DNA of 21,354 nucleotides from the IMG/VR virus record IMGVR_UViG_3300031708_000015, positions 1 to 21,354 of that record; one strand, 5' to 3'. Of the stretch, positions 13,016 through 21,354 are shown in pieces (the stretch's first letter is position 1; each line of letters begins with the position of its first letter). The stretch comes from a virus. The notes beneath the pieces are model-generated. The model did no database searches, was not told the DNA's origin, and saw only the letters and a program-made list of their open reading frames with translations. A program made the position numbers and the translations under genes.

Positions 13016-14635
13016 ATGGCCAAGGACAGTGCTGCCCGCTATAAGGATTTACCGCTTAAGATGGTGGGTGGCACCCGTTACGGTCGATACCCCAAGGTCT
13101 CATCCGAACAAAGTTACAACCTCATTATTTCTGATGGCTTCATGACCCCGTTCGCGGGTTATAAAAATGTCATCACGATTGACCCGCTAGGACAGGGTCG
13201 CGGTATTTATGCGAGTACTAAAAACAATCGCATGTTTGCTGTGATTAACTCTACTGTTTACGTGATTAATCCTTACTTGAATTATGCTGCTGCTGTTGGG
13301 AATCTTGCGACAACACGCGGCGATAATTGTTTTATTGCTGAGAATAATAACGGGATAGTTTTATTCAGTGATTATGAATATCTGTATGCTTACAGTTATT
13401 CAACTAATACGTTAACACAATTGACCAGCACAAAATCCATTATTGCAAATCCCGGATATATTACTTTCCAGAATGGCCGTTTCATTGTTCCTGATACATC
13501 AACAAATCTCTGGTATATATCAAACGTAGGTGGCACGACATTTTCTGCAACGTCACAATTTCAGGGCGCATTGCAGACTAAACCTGATACTTGCCAAGCC
13601 TGTTTACGGTTCCCCGGTAAAGGAAATTTGATCCTTGTCATGGGCAATGTGGTCACTGAACAATGGCAGGATGTTGGGGCGCAGTTATTTCCCTATCAGC
13701 GTACACAATACAGCAATATTGATTATGGGTGCCTGAATGCTGCGAGTATTGACCAGAATGAAAATATTGTTTGTTGGGTAGCAGGAAACGAAAAATCAGG
13801 GCCATTCATTTTATTCACGGATGGGTCAGCAATTAAAAGAATCTCAAATGATGGGATAGATTATAAGTTAGCGAATTTGACCGACCCAACAAATGTTTAT
13901 GGCTACTTATTTCGCCAAGATGGTCATTTGATTTATGTGGCAACATGGCCTACAGACAATATTTCTTACGCTTATGATTTTAACACGCAAGAGTTCTCAA
14001 CATTAAGCAGTGAGCAAATGGGAGCGTATATTGCTAAGGATGTATGCTATTTTAATGGTCAATATTATTTCGTTAGCATCATTGACGGTAACATCTACCA
14101 GATGGGAAGCAATCTTTATACTTATGATTATGGCAATGGCAATGTATTTGAGATACCTCGAATAAGGATACCGCCTCCGATCAGGCTGCCTGACCAATCC
14201 CGATTTATCACTGGCTATGCAGGATTTACGATTGAACAAGGCCAGTTTGTTTTTGATGACAGGAATACGCAAAGTTTGCTTGGTACTGAGCAGAGTTATC
14301 CTATTACCACGCAAGGCGGTCAGCCTTATGTTGCGCCGATCTATAGCCCTCCCAATCCTCCTTACACGCCTTATTCGTTGAATGGCTCACAGCAATATAT
14401 CGGATTGGGTTATAATTTCAGGAACAATGTTCCAAGGGTTGATTTGTCACTCTCTAAAGACGGTGGGGTCAATTATGGGAGTGATGTCTCAATCCGCATG
14501 AGGGCGCAAGGTAAAAGACAGAATAGGCTCATGTGGTGGAGATTGGGGGCAAGTAATGAGTTGTACCTCCAACATAAATTTTTTGGTTTTGGTCGCTTCC
14601 TTTTTTCGGATGGGATTTGCGGGGTATATCAATGA
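13016..14635 (+). CDS. Packaged-DNA stabilisation protein / tail hub, P22 gp10-like
   Basis: Plugs the portal-adaptor channel after packaging and forms the hub to which tailspikes and needle attach in P22. The 539-residue protein begins with the family-like RYKDLPLKMVGGTRYGRYPKVSSEQSYNL and a GYKN-x-I segment, continues as repeating beta blades (propeller-like, about 60-370), and ends with RMRAQGKRQNRLMWWRLGASN followed by a short beta segment, the conserved C-terminal motif of this family. It is somewhat longer than P22 gp10 (472). AAGGA lies upstream. The stop overlaps the next gene's ATG. Position after the gp4-like gene agrees with the assignment. Confidence 0.82.
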   Translation: MAKDSAARYKDLPLKMVGGTRYGRYPKVSSEQSYNLIISDGFMTPFAGYKNVITIDPLGQGRGIYASTKNNRMFAVINSTVYVINPYLNYAAAVGNLATTRGDNCFIAENNNGIVLFSDYEYLYAYSYSTNTLTQLTSTKSIIANPGYITFQNGRFIVPDTSTNLWYISNVGGTTFSATSQFQGALQTKPDTCQACLRFPGKGNLILVMGNVVTEQWQDVGAQLFPYQRTQYSNIDYGCLNAASIDQNENIVCWVAGNEKSGPFILFTDGSAIKRISNDGIDYKLANLTDPTNVYGYLFRQDGHLIYVATWPTDNISYAYDFNTQEFSTLSSEQMGAYIAKDVCYFNGQYYFVSIIDGNIYQMGSNLYTYDYGNGNVFEIPRIRIPPPIRLPDQSRFITGYAGFTIEQGQFVFDDRNTQSLLGTEQSYPITTQGGQPYVAPIYSPPNPPYTPYSLNGSQQYIGLGYNFRNNVPRVDLSLSKDGGVNYGSDVSIRMRAQGKRQNRLMWWRLGASNELYLQHKFFGFGRFLFSDGICGVYQ

Positions 14636-14952
14636 TCGTAATCCCCGTACCAAATAATCCTCAAATGGTAGACAAGGAAGGAAATTCCACCTCTGACTGG
14701 GGGAATTTTTTTGATCAAAATATCCAGCAAATGCAGATTAATTTAAGTGACGAAGGTTTTGTTATTCCTTCTGTTTCAAGCGCTAATAATTCGGTTAATC
14801 CTCCCGCATCAGGGGGGCAATTGGCTCAAGTGCAAGCCAGTTATGGACAGCAGACAGGCGCACAGTTAGGGACATTAATTTATGATCCCAATACGAATCA
14901 ACTTAAAGTATTATTGAGTGATGGAACGTTTCACGCGATAACAACATCATAA
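14632..14952 (+). CDS. Small tail-associated protein
   Basis: A 106-residue protein starting MIVIPVPNNPQMVDKEGNST, followed by DWGNFFDQNIQQMQINLSDEGFVIP (about 23-47), a Ser/Asn/Gln-rich linker and a C-terminal beta segment IYDPNTNQLKVLLSDGTFHAI. The N-terminal VDKEG-x-Trp-x-FF pattern is common in short tail and fibre-adaptor proteins of podoviruses and siphoviruses. I use ATG 14632, coupled to the previous stop as ATGA with GCGGGG seven bases upstream, instead of a TTG at 14617. In P22 the tail needle gene sits here, but this protein lacks a long trimeric coiled coil, so it is not an obvious needle. Confidence 0.6.
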   Translation: MIVIPVPNNPQMVDKEGNSTSDWGNFFDQNIQQMQINLSDEGFVIPSVSSANNSVNPPASGGQLAQVQASYGQQTGAQLGTLIYDPNTNQLKVLLSDGTFHAITTS

Positions 14953-14962
14953 GGATTATGAT

Positions 14963-15712
14963 ATGGCTTACGATTGGGGTGGAGGTATTTCAAGAGGTGG
15001 AGAGGGTGCAAAATCAGGATTTGCAGCTGGTGGCCCGTGGGGAGCAGCAGCAGGTGGTGCATTAGGCTTATTAAGCGGTTTTATTCCTCAGAAAGACCCT
15101 TTCAAGGAAGCGAATAAATACCTGGACCAGATTCCTGATGAGTTAAAGCAATACTTAATGCCTTACATTAAATGGGGCAAGCAAGCGCATCATAAATTAA
15201 ATGATTTAAGCAATGAATATAGAAGTGAATATGAAGACCCCAATGCGATAATTTCACGCATTGGCGCGGGCTATAAAGAATCACCCGGCTATCAATGGCG
15301 ATTAAATCAAGGCGAGAACGCCATTAATAATGCCGCAGCCACGAATGGCATGGCTGGCACTGCTCAACATCAGCAACAAGCTGGTGAACTTGCCGATAAT
15401 CTTGCATCGCAGGATTATGAAACATTCCTGAATCATGCGTTAGGATTGCGCTCAGAAGGGCTTACAGGCAGGGGCGATATTGAAAAAGGGTTCTTTAATA
15501 CTGGAGCAGGCGCTAGTGGTAGTTTAGCTGCGAGCCTTGCGAATTTACTCAAGAGCCGTGCTTATCTAGGTTATGAGAATGCAAAGAATAAAAACAAGCA
15601 ATTGAATGACGCTCTTTCCAGCGTATTTTCTATGGGTGGAAGTATGGGCGGTGGTGCTGGTGGTGGTGGTAGCGGTGGTGGATCATCAGATTTTGGAACA
15701 TGGGGATGGTAA
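14963..15712 (+). CDS. Putative ejection (DNA transfer) protein, P22 gp7-like position
   Basis: A 249-residue protein with an N-terminal Gly/Ala-rich segment that is membrane-active in appearance (about 18-40, AAGGPWGAAAGGALGLLSGF). The central signature is SPGYQWRLNQGENAINNAAATNG (about 110-132) followed by an Ala/Gln helix ending NLASQDYETFLNHALGL. The C-terminus is a poly-glycine tail. The SPGYQ-x-R-x-x-QG-x-x-A-I-x-N-x-A-A-x-x-G pattern is characteristic of virion proteins annotated as DNA transfer or internal proteins in short-tailed phages. These leave the virion ahead of the genome to form a conduit across the host envelope. It is the first of three consecutive genes of this type. Assignment is by motif and order. 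Confidence 0.65.
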   Translation: MAYDWGGGISRGGEGAKSGFAAGGPWGAAAGGALGLLSGFIPQKDPFKEANKYLDQIPDELKQYLMPYIKWGKQAHHKLNDLSNEYRSEYEDPNAIISRIGAGYKESPGYQWRLNQGENAINNAAATNGMAGTAQHQQQAGELADNLASQDYETFLNHALGLRSEGLTGRGDIEKGFFNTGAGASGSLAASLANLLKSRAYLGYENAKNKNKQLNDALSSVFSMGGSMGGGAGGGGSGGGSSDFGTWGW

Positions 15713-15718
15713 TTAATC

Positions 15719-17023
15719 ATGGCTGACTTTCCTGTTTTTGATATTGATCCTAGGATATTTGAAAAACCCACTTTGGAAGAAGGGGGATTCGGTGGTGTGC
15801 TTTCAAATGCTATTGCCAAGAGACTGGCTAGGGCGAAAATGCAAGAAGCTGAAAAAGAAGCGCCTTATGCTGGATTGGCAAAATTGGCTTCTATTCTTTC
15901 TCAAAGCGCTTATGCAAATGCTGTCACACCTCAATTTCAGGCAAAATTATTAGGCATACCGGGCGCTATTGCCAATCTTAAAACCCCACAATCAACGCTT
16001 AATAATCTTGAAAAATATGGACAGACGGGCAGTACTGGCAATGTCATGCAGGATTATATTAATCGTGAATTGTTAAAGATTGCACAAGGCAATCAACCAA
16101 CTGAGCCGGGATTCTTGGGGACGATTGGAAAGGGGATTAAAAATATATTCATGGGAGGCAATCAAGAGCAACCTATGGCGAGTGCTGAAGCTCCTATTGT
16201 GACAGGCTATAACGAAGGAACGCCTAATCAGCCACAAACACAACGATTTGCGCCTGTTAATGCTACACAGCCCAATCCTTCTGGTAGATCACCAGAAAGC
16301 TTGGCATATAGCACAAATCAGGCATCTGCTAATAGGACAGTTTCTAAAGGCACTGAACAAGGTAAAAAAGAGGGCGAACAACAAGCAGCTTATGGTGAAC
16401 AAGCTGAATCCATCACTGGGCAACAAAAGTCATTAAAGACATTGAATCGGGTATTTCAAGATCCTGAAATTGAAAAAATATCTGATGTGCCTTTTGCTTC
16501 CCAAAAATCCATACAATGGTATAAACAGACTGGCACGCCATCCCAAAAATACAAATTGGGTTTAATGGATTCAGCCATGAATACTTACATTACTTCATCG
16601 CTTAAGATGTTTGGTTCAAGAGCAACTGATACTGATCTTAATTTTATAAAAAATGATTTAAAGCCATCAAGTGATGACACGATGGATGTAAGAAAAGGTA
16701 AATGGATTGCATTGCAAGAATATACAGAAGCAAAAGCGCAACAAATAAAACTGGCTGATAAATTTATGAGCCAAGGCATGTCCAAAACTGAGGCTGAATT
16801 TAAAGCGGCTGACATGGTTGATACTGATGCAATCAGGGATAATGCTTACAAGGCAATTTATCCTGAAAAAGTAAATGCTAATGTTAAGAATGAAGCAAGT
16901 GAAAAAGGTTATACAAGAACCATGTGGACACCTCCTGACCCAGTTACGGGTAAAAGACGTAAAGCATTGGTTCATGAAGAAGATGTTAAAAATGCATTAA
17001 AAGAGGGCTGGAAAGATGCCTGA
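15719..17023 (+). CDS. Putative second ejection protein
   Basis: A 434-residue protein. Residues about 40-100 are Ala-rich and helical, 130-215 are a Pro/Gln/Asn-rich disordered linker, and 225-400 are helical. The helical part contains SSLKMFGSRATDTDLNFIKNDLKPSSDD (about 287-314) and a regular helix EYTEAKAQQIKLADKFMSQG, a pattern found in internal virion/ejection proteins of podoviruses. It starts seven bases after the preceding stop and overlaps the following gene by eight bases, which suggests coordinated synthesis in fixed ratios. Function is deduced from order (ejection proteins follow the tail genes in P22) and composition; no enzyme motif is visible. Confidence 0.6.
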   Translation: MADFPVFDIDPRIFEKPTLEEGGFGGVLSNAIAKRLARAKMQEAEKEAPYAGLAKLASILSQSAYANAVTPQFQAKLLGIPGAIANLKTPQSTLNNLEKYGQTGSTGNVMQDYINRELLKIAQGNQPTEPGFLGTIGKGIKNIFMGGNQEQPMASAEAPIVTGYNEGTPNQPQTQRFAPVNATQPNPSGRSPESLAYSTNQASANRTVSKGTEQGKKEGEQQAAYGEQAESITGQQKSLKTLNRVFQDPEIEKISDVPFASQKSIQWYKQTGTPSQKYKLGLMDSAMNTYITSSLKMFGSRATDTDLNFIKNDLKPSSDDTMDVRKGKWIALQEYTEAKAQQIKLADKFMSQGMSKTEAEFKAADMVDTDAIRDNAYKAIYPEKVNANVKNEASEKGYTRTMWTPPDPVTGKRRKALVHEEDVKNALKEGWKDA

Positions 17024-19826
17024 GATAAGAGCTATCTATTTAGATGAACCTCAAGAAATGCAATCTACTCCTAAAAAATCTTCTGTTCGTTTTAAAGAAG
17101 TGCCAGAGGAAGAAGAAAGTTTTCTCAAATCATATTTAATGGCAAACCCTAGAATGGCTAAAGATTTAGGGGATGCCATTTTAGATAGAATGAAAAAAAT
17201 ACCTGAATATGCAGAAAGTGCAAAAACAGAGATACCGGGATTCTTTGAACTTCCAGCAGATAAAGCAAGAAATCAAGCTCGCGCTGGATTAGCTGAATTT
17301 GGTGAAACTGTTTTTAATTTACCTCACGATTTCATTAATTATGCAACGAATAGATTGCATTTATTCCCAAAAGATATTAACGAAAAAGTCCAGATGGCAA
17401 GAATGCCAGCCGATACTCAGGAACTCATTAACCAGAAATTTGGTAAACCTGAATACCCGGGGGAAGGGTTCTCAAGAGGTCTGGGAAAGCATGTAAATGA
17501 TGTGCTTGCCTTAGGTGGTTTATCAAAAACATTAATGCCTTATCTTGACCCCCGAAATATACCAAGGTCATTAAAAGATACCTCTAAACTTGAAAGCCAA
17601 TTAGTCAGGGCTGAGGAAGATGTTGCTGGCGCTGAAAGTCTGGAACAACAAGAAAAGAATGCTGCAATGAAGGCTGGTCACGGCACAGGGAATGTTTATC
17701 TTCTTGAAGGTAAGGCAAATAAAGCTAATAAAAAATTAAATGATCTATACGCACAATTAAATGAAGCCCCTCCAAAAACCTATGCTGAACAATTAAAGGC
17801 AGGTGAGGATTTAGCAAAATATCACCAGGAATATAATGATGCAAAAGCAGCATTAGATCAGGCAAAATCCGCTTCTGTTCAAGAAGTAAAAACGTCTAAT
17901 CCAGATATTATTCAAAATAAGATTAATGAAAAACAGGCGAAACTTGATCAATTAACTAATGATATGAAAAATGGCAGGCCTGTTACTGACGAACAATTAG
18001 GTCAGGCTCAAGTTGAGCTTGATGCAGCCAAAAATGAATTTGAACAAAATAAAAATTATGCTGAAAGCAATTTTGGTTCATCAAAGGAAAATGCATTACA
18101 ATTAAAAATTAATAATAATGCTAACAAAATAAATGAGCTAGAATCAAAGCTAACGAATCAAAAAGAAACTCCTGTTGAATCCGCATTAAATGAAGAAAAT
18201 CCTACTTTTGAGCAAAAGAAAATTCCCAATATTTCAGAATATGCTGAAAATGAAAAACGATCAACTTCCTATCATGAAAATGCACAACAAATGGTTAATC
18301 AGGCTGAGGGTCAAATAGCCCATCATGTTAATGAAAATGCCAATCATGCAGTCAGGGCATCAAAAGAAATGAAAAATGAAATCACTTCAATCAACAATTA
18401 TTGGAGTGATGCTTATAAAGCATTAACTGATAAACTCAAAAAAAGTAAGTTCAACCTGACTAATAGAATGCCTGATATTGATGAGTTTTTTATCAGTACT
18501 GATAATGGTGAATTGATTGATTTATTAAAAAAATCCCCTACTACAAAAGATGTGTCAGCCTCTGATTTCATGACTAAACAAAAAGAATTCAGGGATGCCA
18601 GATATGATTTATTGAAACGAGCAAAAGAAGAACCCAATGCCTCCAAAAGAAGGGAATTATTTGATGCTTACCAAAAATCTGAGCGTGTAGATAGAATAAT
18701 CAATCAAACATTGCAGGATGGGCTTGGCGAATATTTGCCAGAATATCAAAGAGTAAATAAGGGATATAGTGAGCAAGTCTTTCCATTAAGGGAAAATCCC
18801 ATAGCCAATAAAATCATGGAAGGGAAACCCATGTCATCTGACATTGCCCATGAATTAGCTGGTGATATGGAAGGACAAACATTATTAAGGGAAATTGCCT
18901 CACGAAATAATGAAGTCAAACGCAATATTATGGGGCAGCAATATAAAAAGGGTGGAAAGGACAAATCAGGTTTTTATAATCCTGATGAATCAGTTCGGGA
19001 ATATTTAAACACAATGCCTGATTTGAATAGGTTAATGGGACGAAGGGAAAGCGCTATTAATTCTGCTTCAGAATCGAAAGTTAACTTAGATAGATCTAAA
19101 GCATTACATGAAGAAGCAAAGGTAAGTAATGCCAGGATTGAAAAAGAAAACGCCCAGATCGAAAAAGACAGGATTAAACATGAAAAAGAACAAGTAGAAA
19201 AAAAAGAAGCTAGACGTTTGGCGGAAGAAAAAGAAAAGGCAAAAATTGCCAAACAAAAAGAACAGGATTTGAATGAAATAAAGGCATTACAAGAAAAAAA
19301 TACTTTATTGGGTGGTATTAAACAAAAATTAGCTGAATCATCTGAGAAAAAAGGAAAACTTGAGTCCTATTATAAAGAATTAAATGATTTAAAAACACAC
19401 CACGAAAATACTCATCAATCCATGAATGAGATTAATCAGGATTTTAAAGTATTGAACAAGCATTTAGATGCTATTAAAAGCGCACAGGAAAAAGTTAAGG
19501 GAATTAATAAGCCTGAAAAAGTTGCTATTGGGAAAGCTCCTGATATTAAAAAAATGAAACAGGAAATATCAGATTTGCATGAAAAGTTAGCTGGCCTTGA
19601 TGAGAATATCAAGAAATTACATGAAGCCAAAAACAATACTGATTTAAAATTATCCAAGAAATTAGAGATACAGAAAACATTGAATGAAGCAATTGCCATG
19701 CGGAAAGAAGCCAGAAGGCGGTTAAAGGTTGCCGGGACAACGATTACTGGGTTAACTGCATTTCAGTTTCATCCCACAATAAAAGATTATTTATTGAATA
19801 GGAAAAGTAATGAATCAAGAACATAA
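17016..19826 (+). CDS. Large coiled-coil protein, putative third ejection protein
   Basis: At 936 residues this is the largest protein of the window. The N-terminus (about 1-180) is mixed and includes a Gly/Leu-rich segment. From about 185 to 440 and again from 690 to 900 there are long, highly charged coiled coils rich in Lys, Glu, Gln, Asn and Ala. They are separated by a helical region containing DMEGQTLLREIASRNNEVKRNIM. The C-terminus ends with TTITGLTAFQFHPTIKDYLL, a short hydrophobic patch. No lytic transglycosylase or peptidase motif is visible. Size, helical content and location after two ejection-type genes suggest the counterpart of P22 gp16-like internal proteins. A structural ruler or adhesin-like role is the alternative. 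Confidence 0.6.
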   Translation: MPEIRAIYLDEPQEMQSTPKKSSVRFKEVPEEEESFLKSYLMANPRMAKDLGDAILDRMKKIPEYAESAKTEIPGFFELPADKARNQARAGLAEFGETVFNLPHDFINYATNRLHLFPKDINEKVQMARMPADTQELINQKFGKPEYPGEGFSRGLGKHVNDVLALGGLSKTLMPYLDPRNIPRSLKDTSKLESQLVRAEEDVAGAESLEQQEKNAAMKAGHGTGNVYLLEGKANKANKKLNDLYAQLNEAPPKTYAEQLKAGEDLAKYHQEYNDAKAALDQAKSASVQEVKTSNPDIIQNKINEKQAKLDQLTNDMKNGRPVTDEQLGQAQVELDAAKNEFEQNKNYAESNFGSSKENALQLKINNNANKINELESKLTNQKETPVESALNEENPTFEQKKIPNISEYAENEKRSTSYHENAQQMVNQAEGQIAHHVNENANHAVRASKEMKNEITSINNYWSDAYKALTDKLKKSKFNLTNRMPDIDEFFISTDNGELIDLLKKSPTTKDVSASDFMTKQKEFRDARYDLLKRAKEEPNASKRRELFDAYQKSERVDRIINQTLQDGLGEYLPEYQRVNKGYSEQVFPLRENPIANKIMEGKPMSSDIAHELAGDMEGQTLLREIASRNNEVKRNIMGQQYKKGGKDKSGFYNPDESVREYLNTMPDLNRLMGRRESAINSASESKVNLDRSKALHEEAKVSNARIEKENAQIEKDRIKHEKEQVEKKEARRLAEEKEKAKIAKQKEQDLNEIKALQEKNTLLGGIKQKLAESSEKKGKLESYYKELNDLKTHHENTHQSMNEINQDFKVLNKHLDAIKSAQEKVKGINKPEKVAIGKAPDIKKMKQEISDLHEKLAGLDENIKKLHEAKNNTDLKLSKKLEIQKTLNEAIAMRKEARRRLKVAGTTITGLTAFQFHPTIKDYLLNRKSNESRT

Positions 19827-19896
19827 ATGGTCGATAATACCGAATAGTAAATATGTTAAGACTAGCCAGATGATGAAAGTTAATATCATGGTTTAA
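19810..19896 (+). CDS. Possible 28-residue microprotein
   Basis: A short frame starting at ATG 19810 inside the last codons of the 936-residue gene, with AGGAAA just upstream, ending TAA at 19894-19896. The peptide MNQEHKWSIIPNSKYVKTSQ... is polar and has no motif. Coupled starts are the rule in this phage, which is the only support. It may be non-functional. Confidence 0.2.
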   Translation: MNQEHKWSIIPNSKYVKTSQMMKVNIMV

Positions 19897-19964
19897 TTTC
19901 TCCTCAATTTGTGGGGAATATAATATAATTTATACACGGAAGCAACTTATTCAAGGAAAGAATA
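19897..19964 (+). promoter_or_regulatory. Hairpin and tandem TATAAT boxes before the tail fibre gene
   Basis: TCCTCA (19901-19906) pairs with TGGGGA (19912-19917, one G-U pair) around ATTTG. Two overlapping TATAAT hexamers follow at 19919-19924 and 19924-19929. No good -35 is present at normal distance. The hairpin lacks a T run. The combination suggests a weak stop plus a new promoter for the fibre gene, but both parts are incomplete. AAGGAAAG (19954-19961) is the ribosome binding site of the fibre gene. Confidence 0.3.
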
Positions 19965-21354
19965 ATGGCAAACATTGATCCGCGCTTTTACTGTACAAGT
20001 GATCTTGAGGAATACATGGTTGATAATTCCTCCGGTTTGCCATTATCGGGCGGTATTATCTATTTTTACTCAGATGTAAATCGAACTAGCCTTAAGCCTG
20101 TTTACCAGTTGACTGGTTATCCGGGAAACTACACTTATTCGCCTTTAAACAATCCCTGTACCTTATCAAGCTCTGGCACGTTTCAAGATGGTTTAGGTAA
20201 CAATATTGTCCCATACTACTATCCGTTTACTGGTACACCAGAACAAAATACAGGTGTTCAAGAACTTTATTATGTTGTTGTCCTAAACTCTGGATTTGTA
20301 CCGCAATTCACTCGTCAAGGATGGCCGCAGGCAGCGGGTGCGCCGACCCCTCCTGTAGCTGAGGATGAGATTGATAATTTCATTCCTAACGGCCAATTTT
20401 TGGCGCATAACAATATTATTTCAGCGACTGAACCGCCTAGAGTATCACTCACCTTTACTCAAGTGAGCGGAAGCGTTCCTGTCTACGCCCAAGCAATTGC
20501 TCAAGGCGGATGGAATTTTACTTATTCGCAAGGTTCTACTGCTACTTTTACCAATTCATTCCAGACCATTCCTCCATCTGGTGGATGGGGCATGAATTCT
20601 TTCCCCCGCTATGCCTTCCAGTTTGTTTGTTCGGCCATTGGGAACGTCCCACAATACCGTGATTTACGCATTATCTGGCCTGACGTGAATAAGTTTTCCT
20701 CTGGCAATCCTCCGGGGTCAACTCCTTATACGCTATTTTTTGATGCAAAAAGCGGTGACGGGAATGCTTATACATTTACCCTTTACCAATTTTATTATTA
20801 TGGTACGGGTGGAAGCCCGGGCGATTATTACGAATCAGCGCCTATTGCAACAATTACTATTGGGCCAAGCGGGAGTTTTGTCTCGCATAATATCAATAAT
20901 ATATTTTTCCCTGCTAATGAAGGCTCAATTGGCACGAATAATGACGATCATTGCGGCCTTGCATTAAGAGGCCCTGCTAGTGGCTGGAATGTGGTTCTTA
21001 CGGATTTTTTAATGACTGAAGGCACCGCAACCTTTACCTCTTTTCCCGTACAAACCAATGACCAGATGCTATCAAGAGGTGTCGCTGGATGGATGCCGAC
21101 CCCTGACCCATACGGTAATGATATGTACTTGCCGCTTATATTGACACCTCAAGGCATGACTTTTGACCATTCTATTATTGGTACGGTAAACGCAAAATTT
21201 ACGACTACGCCGTTTAACAATGAATTACTGTGTTATGTGTCTGCTTATCTGGTAGGCGCATATTCAGCAATTGGGATACCTTATACGCGATTGTTTGCCA
21301 AGTTCTTTAATACTTCTACCAATATATACCCTTTTGGCTCAGGCGCATCATTTA
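19965..21354 (+). CDS. Tail fibre/spike protein (N-terminal 463 residues, cut by window end)
   Basis: Starts MANIDPRFYCTSDLEEYMVD after AAGGAAAG and stays open to the window edge, so at least 463 residues. The N-terminal 110 residues have the pattern DNSSGLPLSGGIIYFYSDVNR, LKPVYQLTGYPGNYTYSPL and LSSSGTFQDGLGNN, which is a recurrent attachment domain of phage tail fibres and spikes. From about 142 there is an NGQFLAHNN start of a beta-sandwich module like those in carbohydrate-binding appendage proteins, and the remainder is Gly/Ser/Thr/Tyr-rich beta structure. It should bind the virion through its N-terminus and the host surface through later domains. Catalytic residues cannot be judged because the C-terminus is missing. 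Confidence 0.7.
   Translation, partial: MANIDPRFYCTSDLEEYMVDNSSGLPLSGGIIYFYSDVNRTSLKPVYQLTGYPGNYTYSPLNNPCTLSSSGTFQDGLGNNIVPYYYPFTGTPEQNTGVQELYYVVVLNSGFVPQFTRQGWPQAAGAPTPPVAEDEIDNFIPNGQFLAHNNIISATEPPRVSLTFTQVSGSVPVYAQAIAQGGWNFTYSQGSTATFTNSFQTIPPSGGWGMNSFPRYAFQFVCSAIGNVPQYRDLRIIWPDVNKFSSGNPPGSTPYTLFFDAKSGDGNAYTFTLYQFYYYGTGGSPGDYYESAPIATITIGPSGSFVSHNINNIFFPANEGSIGTNNDDHCGLALRGPASGWNVVLTDFLMTEGTATFTSFPVQTNDQMLSRGVAGWMPTPDPYGNDMYLPLILTPQGMTFDHSIIGTVNAKFTTTPFNNELLCYVSAYLVGAYSAIGIPYTRLFAKFFNTSTNIYPFGSGASF

Noticed and set aside
15636-15690. GGT-rich tandem repeat considered as a DNA-level repeat element.
   Set aside because: It is in frame and encodes the poly-glycine C-terminal tail of the ejection-type protein, which explains it.

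Overview
The window is the late (packaging, head, tail and lysis) region of a double-stranded DNA tailed phage or prophage with a P22-type short-tail architecture. The evidence is the ordered series of terminase small and large subunits, a 725-residue P22-like portal, scaffold, P22-like coat, gp4-like head-tail adaptor, gp10-like packaged-DNA stabilisation protein, three candidate ejection proteins and a tail fibre/spike. All genes lie on the + strand. Base composition is moderately A+T-rich, and Shine-Dalgarno and sigma70-like signals are ordinary, so a Gram-negative, probably proteobacterial, host is likely. The sequence does not identify the host further, and no integrase, repressor or host flank is present to separate free phage from prophage.

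Layout. 1-1146: end of an unidentified gene, then a lysis cassette of GH24 endolysin, a lone WGR-domain protein and a three-helix-type holin. 1135-1587: a good sigma70-like promoter in front of a Lys/His/Met-rich 62-residue protein and a zinc-ribbon protein. 1633-3641: terminase small and large subunits. 3638-4207: three tiny unknown genes. 4260-6437: portal. 6434-8178: an accessory block of eight small, translationally coupled genes between portal and scaffold. It includes a DUF2829/Tad2-like anti-Thoeris protein, a possible Acb2/Tad1-like protein, lysine-rich microproteins and a coiled-coil zinc-ribbon protein. 8179-8342: a structured untranslated leader. 8343-10458: scaffold and coat. 10537-14952: virion surface, adaptor, fibre-like, tail-hub and small tail proteins. 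14963-19826: ejection proteins. 19965 to the end: a tail fibre/spike protein cut by the window edge.

How it fits together. TerS and TerL pump DNA through the portal into a shell built from scaffold and coat. The gp4-like and gp10-like proteins close the portal, the ejection proteins are packaged for delivery into the host, and the fibre recognises the cell. Most starts overlap the previous stop as ATGA, GTGA or TGATG, which points to long polycistronic mRNAs with coupled translation. The two most highly expressed assembly genes, scaffold and coat, are the exceptions. Each has its own leader in which the Shine-Dalgarno sequence is paired in a stem, which suggests dedicated translational control. 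That control, together with the anti-defence-like genes in the capsid operon, is the most interesting content of the window.
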